From: Streptomyces coelicoflavus
Lineage (GTDB): Bacteria; Actinomycetota; Actinomycetes; Streptomycetales; Streptomycetaceae
Reading direction: 5' to 3'
Assembly: GCF_003112555.1 (NCBI RefSeq)
Contig: NZ_BEWB01000007.1
Location: 372,001 to 436,000 of the forward strand
Length of the DNA stretch: 64,000 nt
Shown here: piece after piece, positions 19,017-27,363 of the stretch
Layout: each line of letters opens with the position of its first letter
How positions within the stretch are numbered: position 1 is the stretch's first letter
Translations under genes and position numbers: made by a program
The notes under the pieces: generated by a model
Told to the model about the DNA's origin: nothing
Databases searched by the model: none
Seen by the model: only the letters and a program-made list of their open reading frames with translations

Positions 19017-19094
19017 ATGTCCTCGAAACGACGTCGCAAGAAGAAGGCCCGCCGCAAGAACGGCGCCAACCACGGCAAGCGCCCCCAGAGCTGA
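19017..19094 (+). CDS. 25-residue basic protein resembling ribosomal protein bL37
   Basis: A very short gene of 25 codons plus TGA. It has a perfect ribosome binding site AAGGAGG five bases before the ATG, much stronger than its neighbours'. The peptide starts MSSKRRRKKKARRK and ends NGANHGKRPQS. The Lys/Arg-rich N-terminus and NHGKRP tail match my recollection of the actinobacterial 50S protein bL37 (about 24 residues). It lies between two hairpins, separate from the cch genes. It may be a paralogue whose expression follows metal supply, but I see no clear Zur or iron box here. The coding call is strong because of the ribosome site; the family call is from memory. Confidence 0.7.
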   Translation: MSSKRRRKKKARRKNGANHGKRPQS

Positions 19095-19111
19095 GGACGC
19101 CCCGCCGCAGC

Positions 19112-19139
19112 GGGCGGGCGGCAGCCGTGTCGCCCGCCC
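19112..19139. terminator. Bidirectional terminator between the bL37-like gene and cchJ
   Basis: GGGCGGGCG / CGCCCGCCC, a perfect 9-bp stem with a 10-base loop, lies between the converging ends of the bL37-like gene (stop at 19094) and cchJ (stop at 19146). Confidence 0.65.
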
Positions 19140-19145
19140 TCGCGT

Positions 19146-20252
19146 TCAGGCCATGCGGTCCCGCGCCAGAGCCCAGGCCACGTCCCTCACCAGCGCGTGC
19201 CGCCAGCCCGCCCGGTCGTGGCCCGACGCCGACCGGGAGACCCGTACGGTCGCACCGGCCCGCTCGGTCAGATCCTCCACCAGGGCGCAGTGCGGGAGCA
19301 TCCGCGTCTCGTGCTCACCCACGTCGAAGGCGATCCGCAGGCCGGACAGATCGGGACGCCCGCGCAGACGAGCCGCCAGGGCACCGCCGAGCGGGCCGCC
19401 CAGCGGGTCCGCCCGGTCCACCGCACCCGGCGTCCACCACACCGACGGCGACTGGCAGGCCACCCGCGAGACCAGACCGGGGAACTCCACGGCGGCGTAC
19501 AGCGCGCTCAGTCCGCCCAGGCTCTGCCCCGCGACCACGAGCCGGTCCCGATCGGCGGGCACACCGCTTCGGGCCACGAGCGGCAGCACCTCGTCCCGTA
19601 CCGCCTCCCACAGCCCGGGCCGGCATCCGAACTCGGCCGCGCGGTCCCCGGCGGGCAGGAACACGAGTGTGACCGGCGGCATCTCGCCGCCGGCGACGGC
19701 CGAGTCGAACGCGGTCATGGCCGGGTGCAGGTACAGCCAGTCGTCCCCGTCGAGCAGCAGCACGACCGGTCCGCCCCCGCCCGCCGCGTGGACCCGCACG
19801 GTACGCCGCCCACCGAGCCGCTCGCTCGTCCAGCGCAGCCGGGTCCGGGGGAGGGGCAGGACGGCGTCGGCATCGACCGCGGGCCAGTGCGGCTGGGGCG
19901 GCGCGTCCGGCGTCGCGGCGACGGACCGGTCCCCGCCCGCGCCGGCCGGGTTGAGCGGGTCGGCGTACGCCGCGTCGCCCATCAGGAACCGATACGTCAC
20001 CCGCAGTCGCGCCGGCATGCGCACCTCGGCGTACCAGCAGTCCGTGGCACCCCACCGGCGCAGCGGCACCGGATCCGACCAGCTCTCGAAAACGACGGTC
20101 GCCGCCTCGGACCCGCGCCGCAGGAACAGGGTCGCCCAGCCGTCGCCGTCCGGCACCGAAGCGGGCGTGCGCGCGGCGACCCAGAAGGCATCGGTGCCGG
20201 GAGCCCCGCTCAGTCCGAACCCGGCGAACGGCTCTTCCCCCGTCAACTGCAT
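19146..20252 (-). CDS. cchJ: Fes-type siderophore esterase / alpha-beta hydrolase
   Basis: Protein of 368 residues in the enterochelin-esterase-like family. It has an N-terminal beta-rich part (FWVAARTPASV...) and an alpha/beta hydrolase domain with nucleophile elbow GQSLGG and a late active-site histidine in SASGHDRAGW. ATG at 20252 has GGGAG seven bases upstream. In coelichelin work this protein is proposed to release or hydrolyse the peptide, which matters because the NRPS lacks a thioesterase. No signal peptide is seen, so it should be cytoplasmic. It is divergent from the MbtH gene, with one iron box between them. Confidence 0.88.
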   Translation of the reverse strand: MQLTGEEPFAGFGLSGAPGTDAFWVAARTPASVPDGDGWATLFLRRGSEAATVVFESWSDPVPLRRWGATDCWYAEVRMPARLRVTYRFLMGDAAYADPLNPAGAGGDRSVAATPDAPPQPHWPAVDADAVLPLPRTRLRWTSERLGGRRTVRVHAAGGGGPVVLLLDGDDWLYLHPAMTAFDSAVAGGEMPPVTLVFLPAGDRAAEFGCRPGLWEAVRDEVLPLVARSGVPADRDRLVVAGQSLGGLSALYAAVEFPGLVSRVACQSPSVWWTPGAVDRADPLGGPLGGALAARLRGRPDLSGLRIAFDVGEHETRMLPHCALVEDLTERAGATVRVSRSASGHDRAGWRHALVRDVAWALARDRMA

Positions 20253-20328
20253 GAAGGTCTCCCGGTGAAGGTCCTCTGGTGAAGGTCTCCTTGTGGAGCG
20301 CGAAGCCCGAAGGCTAAGCTCGCCAGCA

Positions 20329-20347
20329 TTAGGCGAGCCTAACCTAA
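20329..20347. promoter_or_regulatory. Iron box between cchJ and cchK
   Basis: TTAGGCGAGCCTAACCTAA matches the reverse complement of the DmdR1 consensus (TTAGGTGAGCCTAACCTAA) at 18 of 19 positions, the best iron box in the window. It lies 21 bp before cchK and 77 bp before cchJ and could repress both divergent promoters under iron excess. Confidence 0.93.
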
Positions 20348-20367
20348 TTCCCCGGGAGGCTTCGGGC

Positions 20368-20580
20368 ATGAGCACCAACCCGTTCGACGACGCCGACGGC
20401 CGTTTCCTCGTCCTCGTGAACCACGAGGGACAGCACTCGCTCTGGCCGTCCTTCGCGCAGGTGCCCGGCGGATGGACCGTCGCCCTCGAGGAGAACACCA
20501 GGGACGCCTGCCTGGAGTACGTCGAGACCAACTGGACGGACCTGCGCCCCCGTTCCCTGGCCGAGTCCGCCGACTCCTGA
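20368..20580 (+). CDS. cchK: MbtH-like NRPS accessory protein
   Basis: Seventy residues starting MSTNPFDD. The family pattern is complete: N-x-E-x-Q-x-S-L-W-P, then P-G-G-W, then C-L-x-Y-V-x-x-x-W-T-D-L-R-P. MbtH-like proteins bind NRPS adenylation domains and are needed for their folding or activity; the partner here is CchH. ATG 20368 is preceded by GGGAGG eight bases upstream. The frame stays open upstream of this ATG, but that extension would cross the iron box. Confidence 0.96.
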   Translation: MSTNPFDDADGRFLVLVNHEGQHSLWPSFAQVPGGWTVALEENTRDACLEYVETNWTDLRPRSLAESADS

Positions 20581-20583
20581 CCC

Positions 20584-20621
20584 GCGCCGCCCGCGCCGAC
20601 GCCCCTCGACGCGGGCGGCGC
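20584..20621. terminator. Strong bidirectional terminator after cchK and the rhamnosidase
   Basis: Perfect 12-bp inverted repeat GCGCCGCCCGCG / CGCGGGCGGCGC with a 14-base loop. It starts three bases after the cchK stop and ends three bases before the end of the converging rhamnosidase gene. Confidence 0.8.
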
Positions 20622-20624
20622 ACC

Positions 20625-23600
20625 TCAGGCGGTCCCCGTGAACTCCCAGGTGCCGTGGGCGACCCGGTGGACGTCGAAGCCGGGCACCGACCGCAGGAAC
20701 TCGGCCCCGCCCGGCGCCTCGGCACGTGACCCCTCGGCCACCGGGACGTGGACCTCGGCCCGCGACCCCACGGGCACCCGCACCGTCAGCCGCAGCCTGC
20801 CTCCCACCGCGGACCACGCCACCGACGCCTCCCCGCGCACGGTCCGCACCGAGGTCCGCGCCCAGTCGACGCCCGTGCGCGCGTCCGGGCGCACACTGAA
20901 CGTGCGGTAGCCCGCGTCGCCCGGCCGCAGTCCGGCCACGTTCTCGTACAGCCACTGGACGACGGTGCCCTGGAAATAGTGGTCGCGCGAGCGGGAGTCC
21001 AGCGGCCACATCTCCCACATGGTGTCGGCGCCGTGCTCGTGCCAGTAGCCCCAACTCGGATACGTGCGCTGGGTGGCGACGGCGTGGGCGACGTCCGGGC
21101 GGCCGTGCGCGCACAGCACCCGCAGCAGCACGCTGGTGCCCAACGCGCCCGTGTTCAGGTGGTTGCCGCGCTCCTCGATGTCCGCCACCAGGCTGTCGAG
21201 GACGGTGCCCCGGGCGCCCGCCGGCACCAGCCCGAACGCCAGCGGTATCGCGTTGGACGTCTGCCGGTAGTCCGGGTCCTTGGCCGTGCGGTAGTGACCG
21301 TCCGGCCCGAGGAACGTCTCGTTGAACGCGCTCCGCAGCTCCTCGGCGGCGGCCCGGTAACGCTCCGGGACATCGTTGTCGCCCGGCAGTCCGGACAGCG
21401 CCTCACCCAGCTCCGCGGTGTGCAGCAGCGCCCGGTACAGATAGGCCGTCGCGGTCAGCCGGGTGTCCTCCGGCGGGTTGCCGCCGTACCCGGGGGCCAG
21501 ATAGTCGCCGAGCGCGGTGACGGCCAGCCCGTCCCGCAGCCGGGCGAGTTCCCAGTCCAGGTAGCGGGTCAGGGTCTCCCAGTGCTCCCGGGCCGCCCGC
21601 TCGTCCCCGTACACCCGGTACAACTCGCGGACGACGAAGGGGTACACGGTCGTCCACTCCGGGGACGGGCCGAGATCCCCGTACCCCCAGCCCCCGCTGG
21701 GCACGATCACCGGCAACTGCCCCTCGCCGGTCTGGCTGTCGGCGAGGTCGCCGAGCCACTTGGACAGGAAGCGCTGCATCCCGAAGGCGTGGGTCATGAC
21801 CGGCGTGCCGAGCTGGGCGTCCCCGGTCCAGCCGTTCTTCTCGTACATCGGCGTGTCGGTGGGGATGCCGTGCAGGTTGTTCAGCACCGTGCGCCGCATC
21901 GCCCGGTCCAGCCACTCGTAGAACGGCACCGAGCAGGAGAAGGAGCCGACCTCGTCCACGCGCGAGTGCACCAGCCGGCCCAGCACGTCCCCCGGCTCCG
22001 GCCGCGCGGGCAGCCCGTGGACCTCGACGTACCGGAAGCCCTTGTACGAGAAGGCGGGCTCCCACACCTCCTCGTCCCGGCCGGCGCACACGTACTCGTC
22101 GGTCTGGAAGCGGCCCGGCACGTGCCCCGTCTCGGCCTGCACACTGCCGTCGTCCTCGCGCTTCTCGCCGTGGACGAGCCGGACCACCGTGCCCCCGGCG
22201 GCCCCGCGCACGGTCAGCCGGGTCCAGCCGGCCATGGTGCGGCCCATGTCCACGACGTACACGCCGGGGCGCGGCTCCTCGATCGCCTTCGGGCGGACGG
22301 TGCCGACGACCTCGATCGGGTCGTGCGGCTGCGCGCGCAGCGTGCCGCCGGGCGCCTCGCGCACCCCGGCCGCCCTCCATCCCGAGTCGTCGAACCCGGG
22401 CCGGGACCAGCCGTCGGGCGCCCGTCGGGCGTCGTAGGTCTCCCCGGCGTACAGGGAGTTGGACAGGGTCGGTCCCTCGGTGATGCGCCATTCGCCGTCC
22501 GTGGCGACGGTGGTGCGGGTGCCGTCCGGGTGGTCCATCTCCAACTGCGCGAGCAGCCGGGGTTCGCCGTGCCAGGGAGCGCGGTGCCAGTTCCAGACGT
22601 TGGGGGTCGTCATGCCGTAGAAGCCGCGCCCGAGGGTGACGCCGATGGCGTTCTCGCCGCGCCGCAGCAGGTCGGTCACGTCGTGGACGGCGTACAGCAC
22701 CGTCTCGTCGTAGTCGGTGAACCCGGGGTCGAGGACCTGGTCGCCGACGCGGCGGCCGTTGATCTCGGCCTCGTAGTAGGCGAGTCCGCTGATGTACAGG
22801 CGGGCGCGTGCGACGTGCCCCCGGACGGCGAAGGAGCGGCGCAGCAGCGGGGCGGGCGCCTCGGGAGCGGCGACCGTCACGCCGTCGCCCCAGGGGCCCT
22901 GGCCGTAGGGGGCCAGGACGGCGGCCGGCTGCCAGGCGCCGTCGTCGAACCCGGCCCGCTCCCAGCCCTCCTGCGCCGTTTCGGCGGTGCGCCAGCCCTC
23001 GCCGGTGCGGAGTTCGTGGGTGCGCCCGTCCTCGGTCTCGACGACGAGGCGGACGAGGAGGCCGCCGGGGTTCACATCGGCACCGGTCCGGTTGGTGGCG
23101 AGGGCGGCGACGACGACGCCGTCACCGGCCGAGCGGGCCGCCTCCGTGACGTCGGCGGTGCGCCCGGTGCGCCAGCCGTCGGTCTGCCGCGGCGCGTGGA
23201 GCACCTGCTGCCCGTCGACGAAGAGGGTGAAGTCGTCGTCGGCCGTGGCGCTCACCACGGCCCGCTTCACGACGGAACCCGCCGGCAGGGTGAGCACGGC
23301 GCGGAACCGGCGTTCGCCCTCCGGAGCGTCCGAGGAGGTCGCGCCGGGGGACCAGATCCAGGACGCGCCCTCCAGGGACGGCGGCGCGGGCGGCTCCTCG
23401 GCGCCGATCCAGCTCGCCCGCCAGCCGTCGGACGGCAGTGACGTCTCCCACCAGCGGGCCTCGCTCCAGCCGGAGCGCCGGCCGGCGGCGTCCCAGACCC
23501 GGACCTGCCAGTGGTAGCGGGTACGGGGGAGCAGCGCGGGACCGCCGTAGGGGACGCCGACACTGCGGTCGGAGGTGACCCTGCCCGAGTCCCAGACCGT

Positions 23601-23930
23601 GTGGGTGCGCCGGCCCCGGCCGACGGAGTCCCTGGTCACCCGGACGTGGTAGGCGCTCTGCCGGGCGCCGTGGCCCGGGGCGGCCAGCTCCCAGGACAGG
23701 CGCGGGCGTTCGACGTCCGTGCCCAGCAGGTTTCCGGTGTATTCGACACTGGTCCGGACGACATGGAGCCCGGTGCCCCGCTCCGGCCGGCCGTCGGCCG
23801 GAGCCGTACCGCCCGACGCGGCACCGGCCGCGAAGGCCGGTCCGCCGGCGGTCAGCGCCGTGACACCGGCGGCGCCCGCGGTCGCCACGGCGCCGCGAAG
23901 GAAGATTCTGCGGTCCCAGCCCTCGGTCAT
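20625..23930 (-). CDS. Secreted GH78-type alpha-L-rhamnosidase
   Basis: Protein of 1101 residues. The N-terminus MTEGWDRRIFLRG followed by a hydrophobic stretch ending AFA is a Tat signal, so the enzyme should be exported folded. Beta-sandwich modules follow, then an (alpha/alpha)6 catalytic region. Around residues 690-706 it reads D-T-P-M-Y-E-K-N-G-W-T-G-D, matching the GH78 general-acid motif. The C-terminus is a beta domain. It should remove terminal alpha-L-rhamnose from plant or bacterial glycans. I chose ATG 23930 because the Tat signal starts there; an upstream in-frame extension to 24050 would run through a predicted operator. A LacI-type operator lies about 83-94 bp upstream. Confidence 0.93.
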   Translation of the reverse strand: MTEGWDRRIFLRGAVATAGAAGVTALTAGGPAFAAGAASGGTAPADGRPERGTGLHVVRTSVEYTGNLLGTDVERPRLSWELAAPGHGARQSAYHVRVTRDSVGRGRRTHTVWDSGRVTSDRSVGVPYGGPALLPRTRYHWQVRVWDAAGRRSGWSEARWWETSLPSDGWRASWIGAEEPPAPPSLEGASWIWSPGATSSDAPEGERRFRAVLTLPAGSVVKRAVVSATADDDFTLFVDGQQVLHAPRQTDGWRTGRTADVTEAARSAGDGVVVAALATNRTGADVNPGGLLVRLVVETEDGRTHELRTGEGWRTAETAQEGWERAGFDDGAWQPAAVLAPYGQGPWGDGVTVAAPEAPAPLLRRSFAVRGHVARARLYISGLAYYEAEINGRRVGDQVLDPGFTDYDETVLYAVHDVTDLLRRGENAIGVTLGRGFYGMTTPNVWNWHRAPWHGEPRLLAQLEMDHPDGTRTTVATDGEWRITEGPTLSNSLYAGETYDARRAPDGWSRPGFDDSGWRAAGVREAPGGTLRAQPHDPIEVVGTVRPKAIEEPRPGVYVVDMGRTMAGWTRLTVRGAAGGTVVRLVHGEKREDDGSVQAETGHVPGRFQTDEYVCAGRDEEVWEPAFSYKGFRYVEVHGLPARPEPGDVLGRLVHSRVDEVGSFSCSVPFYEWLDRAMRRTVLNNLHGIPTDTPMYEKNGWTGDAQLGTPVMTHAFGMQRFLSKWLGDLADSQTGEGQLPVIVPSGGWGYGDLGPSPEWTTVYPFVVRELYRVYGDERAAREHWETLTRYLDWELARLRDGLAVTALGDYLAPGYGGNPPEDTRLTATAYLYRALLHTAELGEALSGLPGDNDVPERYRAAAEELRSAFNETFLGPDGHYRTAKDPDYRQTSNAIPLAFGLVPAGARGTVLDSLVADIEERGNHLNTGALGTSVLLRVLCAHGRPDVAHAVATQRTYPSWGYWHEHGADTMWEMWPLDSRSRDHYFQGTVVQWLYENVAGLRPGDAGYRTFSVRPDARTGVDWARTSVRTVRGEASVAWSAVGGRLRLTVRVPVGSRAEVHVPVAEGSRAEAPGGAEFLRSVPGFDVHRVAHGTWEFTGTA

Positions 23931-24369
23931 GTGTGTCCGCCTTTGCTCGTCGTGCCGACGCGGCGGGGAGGAACCGTGCGGGTGACTCGCGTCGGCTGCC
24001 TGAAACCGTGAATGAAACGATTCAATGAAGCGTCTCACGATCCTAGGCATGTCCTGTGGGGCGCGGCAAGGTGTCCGACGGCGGCCCTCGCCGTGGCGGG
24101 TGGTCCGGTCGAGGTGTCGGGAGTGGTTCGGTCCGTGCCGCCCATTCCCGCCCTTTTCCGCTTCCGTGGAATGCGTCTGACGGGGCGTCGGTGAATTGCC
24201 GGCGGAAACAGAAGTCCGCAGTTCTGTTAATTTTTGCGCCGCTCACCGATCTTGTCATGAGCGCGTCCGACTAGGAAGGTTCTCCGTGCGGACAGGGAGT
24301 TCTTCCCCGCCCCGATTCCGCACTTCCCCCACAAGCCGCCGCATGCGGCTGTCCGGAAATGGAGAAAAG
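23931..24369. other. Divergent intergenic region, rhamnosidase / protease
   Basis: A stretch of 439 bp without a convincing gene. It holds the operator at 24013-24031 and an unusually AT-rich patch near 24217-24240, probably part of the promoter and untranslated leader of the protease gene. Short open frames here have poor codon use and no ribosome sites. Confidence 0.5.
24013..24031. promoter_or_regulatory. LacI-type operator upstream of the rhamnosidase, repeated before the RhaS-like gene
   Basis: TGAAACGATTCAATGAAGC contains an imperfect palindrome with central CG (TGAAAC/GATTCA) and a second one (TTCA-A-TGAA). The same 19 bases with one change occur at 63694-63712, before the RhaS/LsrB-like lipoprotein gene. 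This points to one regulator controlling both. Confidence 0.6.
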
Positions 24370-25572
24370 ATGCTTCGTCTACGCGCGATCATGGCTTCGG
24401 GTGTCGCGGCGGCGGCGCTGGTCGTGTCCTCGGGCGCGGTCTCGGCGCACGGCACCACCGGGGCGGACTCTCCCGCTCCCGGCGGGAGTTACCAGGCCCG
24501 GATGGTGCGGGCGCTCGGCGACTCCCTCGGGATCAGCGACGCGGCCGCCGCCCGGCGGCTCGACTCGCAGGCCCGTCAGCAGTCGGTGCTCGGCACCCTG
24601 CGTTCCTCCGGTGCCGACCCGCGCGGAGCCTTCTTCGACGAGGACGGCCGCCTGACGGTGAACGTCACCGACGCGAGCACGGCCCGCGTGGTCGAGGCCG
24701 CCGGGCTCGAGGCACGCACAGCACGGCACACCGCCGACGAACTGGACGCCGTCAAGGCGGCGCTGGACGAGGCCGCGAAGCGGGAACTGCCCACGGGCGT
24801 CCAGGGATGGGGCGTCGACCCGGTGACGAACAAGGTGGTCGTCCGGGTACGCGACACAGCGACGGCGGCCGACCGGGAGTTCCTGGACAAGGCCGCGTCC
24901 TACGGGTCCGCGGTCGCCGTGCAGGACAGCGACGGCAAGGCCGTCTCGATGGCCGGCACCGTCTACCCCGGCAGCCGGATGGACTACGGCAACCACTACT
25001 GCTCGGTCGGCTACGGCGCCCGGGACGCGTCGGGCCGGCAGGTCCTGGTCACCGCCGGACACTGTGTCGAGAACCTGCCCGACCTGTACTACGACGGCTC
25101 GCACTTCGCCAAGGGCACCACCACCCGGTTCCACCACGGGCGGAACAGCGTCGACATGGGCCTCGCCTCCGTCGACGCGGGCTGGACCGTCGCGCCCCTG
25201 GTCGGCACGTGGAACAACGGCGGCGACATCGCCGTCGAGGGCAGCCGGCGGGCCCCGGTCGGGTCCGACGTCTGCAAGTCCGGCGCCACCTCCGGCTGGA
25301 CCTGCGGCTCCATCAAGGCCTACGACTACTCGGTGACGTACACCGACCCCGGGCAGCCGGCCACCCTGGTGACCAACCTCGGGCTGAGCAACGCCTGCGA
25401 CCTGGGCGGGGACAGCGGCGGTCCCTGGATCTCCGGCAACCAGGGCCAGGGCATGACCTCCGGCGGCCAGACCGACAACCGGTGCAACGGCGTCTACGGC
25501 CAGGGCACCTCGTACTTCCAGCCGCTGGACGACACGCTGCGGTACTACGGACTGAGCCTGAACACCGCCTGA
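24370..25572 (+). CDS. Secreted alpha-lytic/streptogrisin-type serine protease precursor
   Basis: Preproprotein of 400 residues. A Sec signal (MLRLRAIMASG... to VSAHG) is followed by a pro-region of about 150 residues of the alpha-lytic protease prodomain type, then a chymotrypsin-fold (S1) domain. The triad is visible: His in TAGHC, Asp in NSVDMGLA and Ser in GDSGGPW. Cysteines are placed for disulfides (YCSVG...GHC, VCKSG...WTCG, NACDLG...NRCNG). ATG 24370 is preceded by GGAG five bases upstream. The prodomain normally acts as a folding chaperone removed autocatalytically. A hairpin terminator follows. Confidence 0.95.
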   Translation: MLRLRAIMASGVAAAALVVSSGAVSAHGTTGADSPAPGGSYQARMVRALGDSLGISDAAAARRLDSQARQQSVLGTLRSSGADPRGAFFDEDGRLTVNVTDASTARVVEAAGLEARTARHTADELDAVKAALDEAAKRELPTGVQGWGVDPVTNKVVVRVRDTATAADREFLDKAASYGSAVAVQDSDGKAVSMAGTVYPGSRMDYGNHYCSVGYGARDASGRQVLVTAGHCVENLPDLYYDGSHFAKGTTTRFHHGRNSVDMGLASVDAGWTVAPLVGTWNNGGDIAVEGSRRAPVGSDVCKSGATSGWTCGSIKAYDYSVTYTDPGQPATLVTNLGLSNACDLGGDSGGPWISGNQGQGMTSGGQTDNRCNGVYGQGTSYFQPLDDTLRYYGLSLNTA

Positions 25573-25588
25573 CCGATCCGCAGGCCGT

Positions 25589-25625
25589 GCCCGGCGCGAC
25601 GCTCTCCCCAGGCGCCGCGCCGGGC
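25589..25625 (+). terminator. Hairpin terminator after the protease gene
   Basis: Perfect 9-bp inverted repeat GCCCGGCGC / GCGCCGGGC with a 19-base loop, 17 bp after the protease stop. Confidence 0.55.
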
Positions 25626-25732
25626 CGGTGGACCGCCCGTACCCTGTGGTGATCCACGACGGCAGGGCTGCCCCGCCCACCTGCGGCGGGAGCCCTGCCG
25701 GCCCCCCTGACAGAACCGTTCGGGAGCCGTCG

Positions 25733-26743
25733 ATGAACCAGCGGGACGACCGGCCGGAGACAGACCCGCCCGAGAGGACGCGGCCCGAGGAGGCGTGGCG
25801 CGCGGACGGGGCCACCTTCGGGGAGGCCCTCCACCGGGCGCTGAAGGGGCGCGGACTGTCCTTGCAGCGTCTGCACCACCACCTCGGCGAACGCGGCATC
25901 TCGGTGAGTCCGGTGACGCTCAGCCACTGGCAGCGGGGCCGCAGTCAGCCCGAGCGCCGGCAGTCCCTGCGGGCGGTGGCGGAGATCGAGGTCATCCTGC
26001 ACCTGGCGCCGGGAACGCTTCAGACCCTGCTGGCCCACCGGCGCCCGCGCGGCAGGGCGCTCGCCCCGACGAACCGGGTGCCGGAAGCCCTCTCCCGCGT
26101 CCTCGGCCCCGGCGCGCCCCTCGAGCGGGCCCTGGGAGCGGACGCCTACCGGTTCAACGAGAACCTCCTCACCCTGTCCGTGTCGGAGACCGTGCACCTC
26201 GACGACCACGGGTGCATCGAGCGGTACACGGTCAGCCACGTCGTGCGCGCCACCCGTGACGACGTACGGCACCTGACGGCCCACCACAACCTGGACGATC
26301 CCGGCACGCCCTCCGTGCAGGTGACCGTCAACTGCGGTCGCCTGGAGGCGCTGTATTTCCGGCAGGAAGTCAGTTCCGCGGTATTCGACATCGGATTCGG
26401 GCGCGCCCTCCGGCGCGGGGAAACCGCGATCATCGACTACACGCTCGACATCGGCCCGCGGTGGAAACCCTCCAACCACCACGAGCGCACCCTGCCCGTC
26501 CCGGTCCGGCAGTATCTCCTGCACATCTTCTTCCATCCCCGGCACCTTCCGTCCGCCGTGCACGGGTACTACCGCCACAACTCGGAAGCGGAGCGGGAGG
26601 AGATCCGCCCGCTCGGCCCGGACGCTTCCCACAGCGTCCACATACTGCCCGCGAAATGCCAGGCCGGCATTTACGGAATCGCCTGGGGCCGGCAGGAGGA
26701 CCCCGGACCCCGCGAGCGGCCACCGCAGCACTCAGCCGACTGA
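25733..26743 (+). CDS. Helix-turn-helix regulator with a conserved C-terminal domain of unknown role
   Basis: Protein of 336 residues. Residues about 25-100 form a helical DNA-binding region of XRE type (FGEALHRALKGRGLSLQRL, then S-P-V-T-L-S-H-W-Q-R-G-R-S-Q-P). A C-terminal domain of about 200 residues, mixed alpha/beta and without enzyme motifs I recognise, follows. ATG 25733 has GGGAG six bases upstream. The ATP-binding protein gene follows after 47 bp and may be co-transcribed. Ligand and target are unknown. Confidence 0.75.
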   Translation: MNQRDDRPETDPPERTRPEEAWRADGATFGEALHRALKGRGLSLQRLHHHLGERGISVSPVTLSHWQRGRSQPERRQSLRAVAEIEVILHLAPGTLQTLLAHRRPRGRALAPTNRVPEALSRVLGPGAPLERALGADAYRFNENLLTLSVSETVHLDDHGCIERYTVSHVVRATRDDVRHLTAHHNLDDPGTPSVQVTVNCGRLEALYFRQEVSSAVFDIGFGRALRRGETAIIDYTLDIGPRWKPSNHHERTLPVPVRQYLLHIFFHPRHLPSAVHGYYRHNSEAEREEIRPLGPDASHSVHILPAKCQAGIYGIAWGRQEDPGPRERPPQHSAD

Positions 26744-26790
26744 CGCACGCCGCCGACGACGACGGTGCGCGTCCCCGCCAGGAGACGACG

Positions 26791-27321
26791 ATGCTTCGAT
26801 CCCGCTTCACCGTGGAAGCCACCCCCGCCACCGTCCGCGCCGCGCGCAGGAGGATCGCCGCCACCGTGCGGTCGTGGGGCGCCCCGCTCTCCGAGGAACA
26901 GCGCGTACGTCTCGAACTGGTGGCCTCGGAACTGCTCACCAACGGGCTGCTGCACGCGGGGGGCCGGCTGGCCGTGGACATCGTCCTGGACGAGCACCTC
27001 GTCGTCGTCGAGGTGTCCGACGGGAACCCGTCCCTGCCCCGGCGGCGCCGTGCGGGCCCCGACGCCGAAGGGGGACGCGGGCTCACCGTTCTCGACGGAC
27101 TCTGCCTGCTGCGGGGCGCGGAGGCCACCGAGACCGGGAAGCGCTGCTTCGCGGTGCTCGACCTGAACGCCCCCGTCCGGCACGGGGAGGAGGCGCCGCC
27201 GGGTGCCCTCGTCGCCGAGGACGCCGGTCACGAGCGGTGGTCGCTCACGCCGGCCGGGGGACGGCTGCTGGGTGCGCTGCTCCCGGCGCCGGAGCCGCCG
27301 GCCCGGTCGTGGACGTCGTAG
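26791..27321 (+). CDS. RsbW-like anti-sigma/ATP-binding protein (HATPase_c)
   Basis: Small protein of 176 residues with a GHKL ATPase fold: E-L-V-A-S-E-L-L-T-N-G-L-L-H-A (N box), V-V-V-E-V-S-D-G-N-P (G1 box) and G-G-R-G-L-T-V-L-D (G2 box). Such stand-alone domains in Streptomyces act as anti-sigma-factor kinases or related switch proteins. The C-terminal 35 residues are proline-rich and outside the fold. ATG 26791 has GGAG six bases upstream. It follows the helix-turn-helix gene by 47 bp, and a hairpin lies just after it. Confidence 0.85.
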   Translation: MLRSRFTVEATPATVRAARRRIAATVRSWGAPLSEEQRVRLELVASELLTNGLLHAGGRLAVDIVLDEHLVVVEVSDGNPSLPRRRRAGPDAEGGRGLTVLDGLCLLRGAEATETGKRCFAVLDLNAPVRHGEEAPPGALVAEDAGHERWSLTPAGGRLLGALLPAPEPPARSWTS

Positions 27322-27334
27322 GGCGGGGTCCGCC

Positions 27335-27363
27335 GGCCGCGCGGGCGTCGTGCTCGCGCGGCC
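27335..27363. terminator. Bidirectional terminator between converging genes
   Basis: Perfect 9-bp stem GGCCGCGCG / CGCGCGGCC with an 11-base loop. It lies between the RsbW-like gene and the TetR gene and touches the last base of the TetR stop. Confidence 0.6.

Noticed and set aside
20293..20367. N-terminal extension of the MbtH-like protein to 95 residues
   Set aside because: It would cover the iron box and lacks a ribosome site; ATG 20368 has GGGAGG and matches the family start.
20748..23441. 897-codon plus-strand frame opposite the rhamnosidase
   Set aside because: Antisense shadow with biased composition and no motifs; the minus frame encodes a Tat-signalled GH78 enzyme.
23931..24050. 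40-residue N-terminal extension of the rhamnosidase
   Set aside because: It would hide the Tat signal internally and run through the predicted operator.
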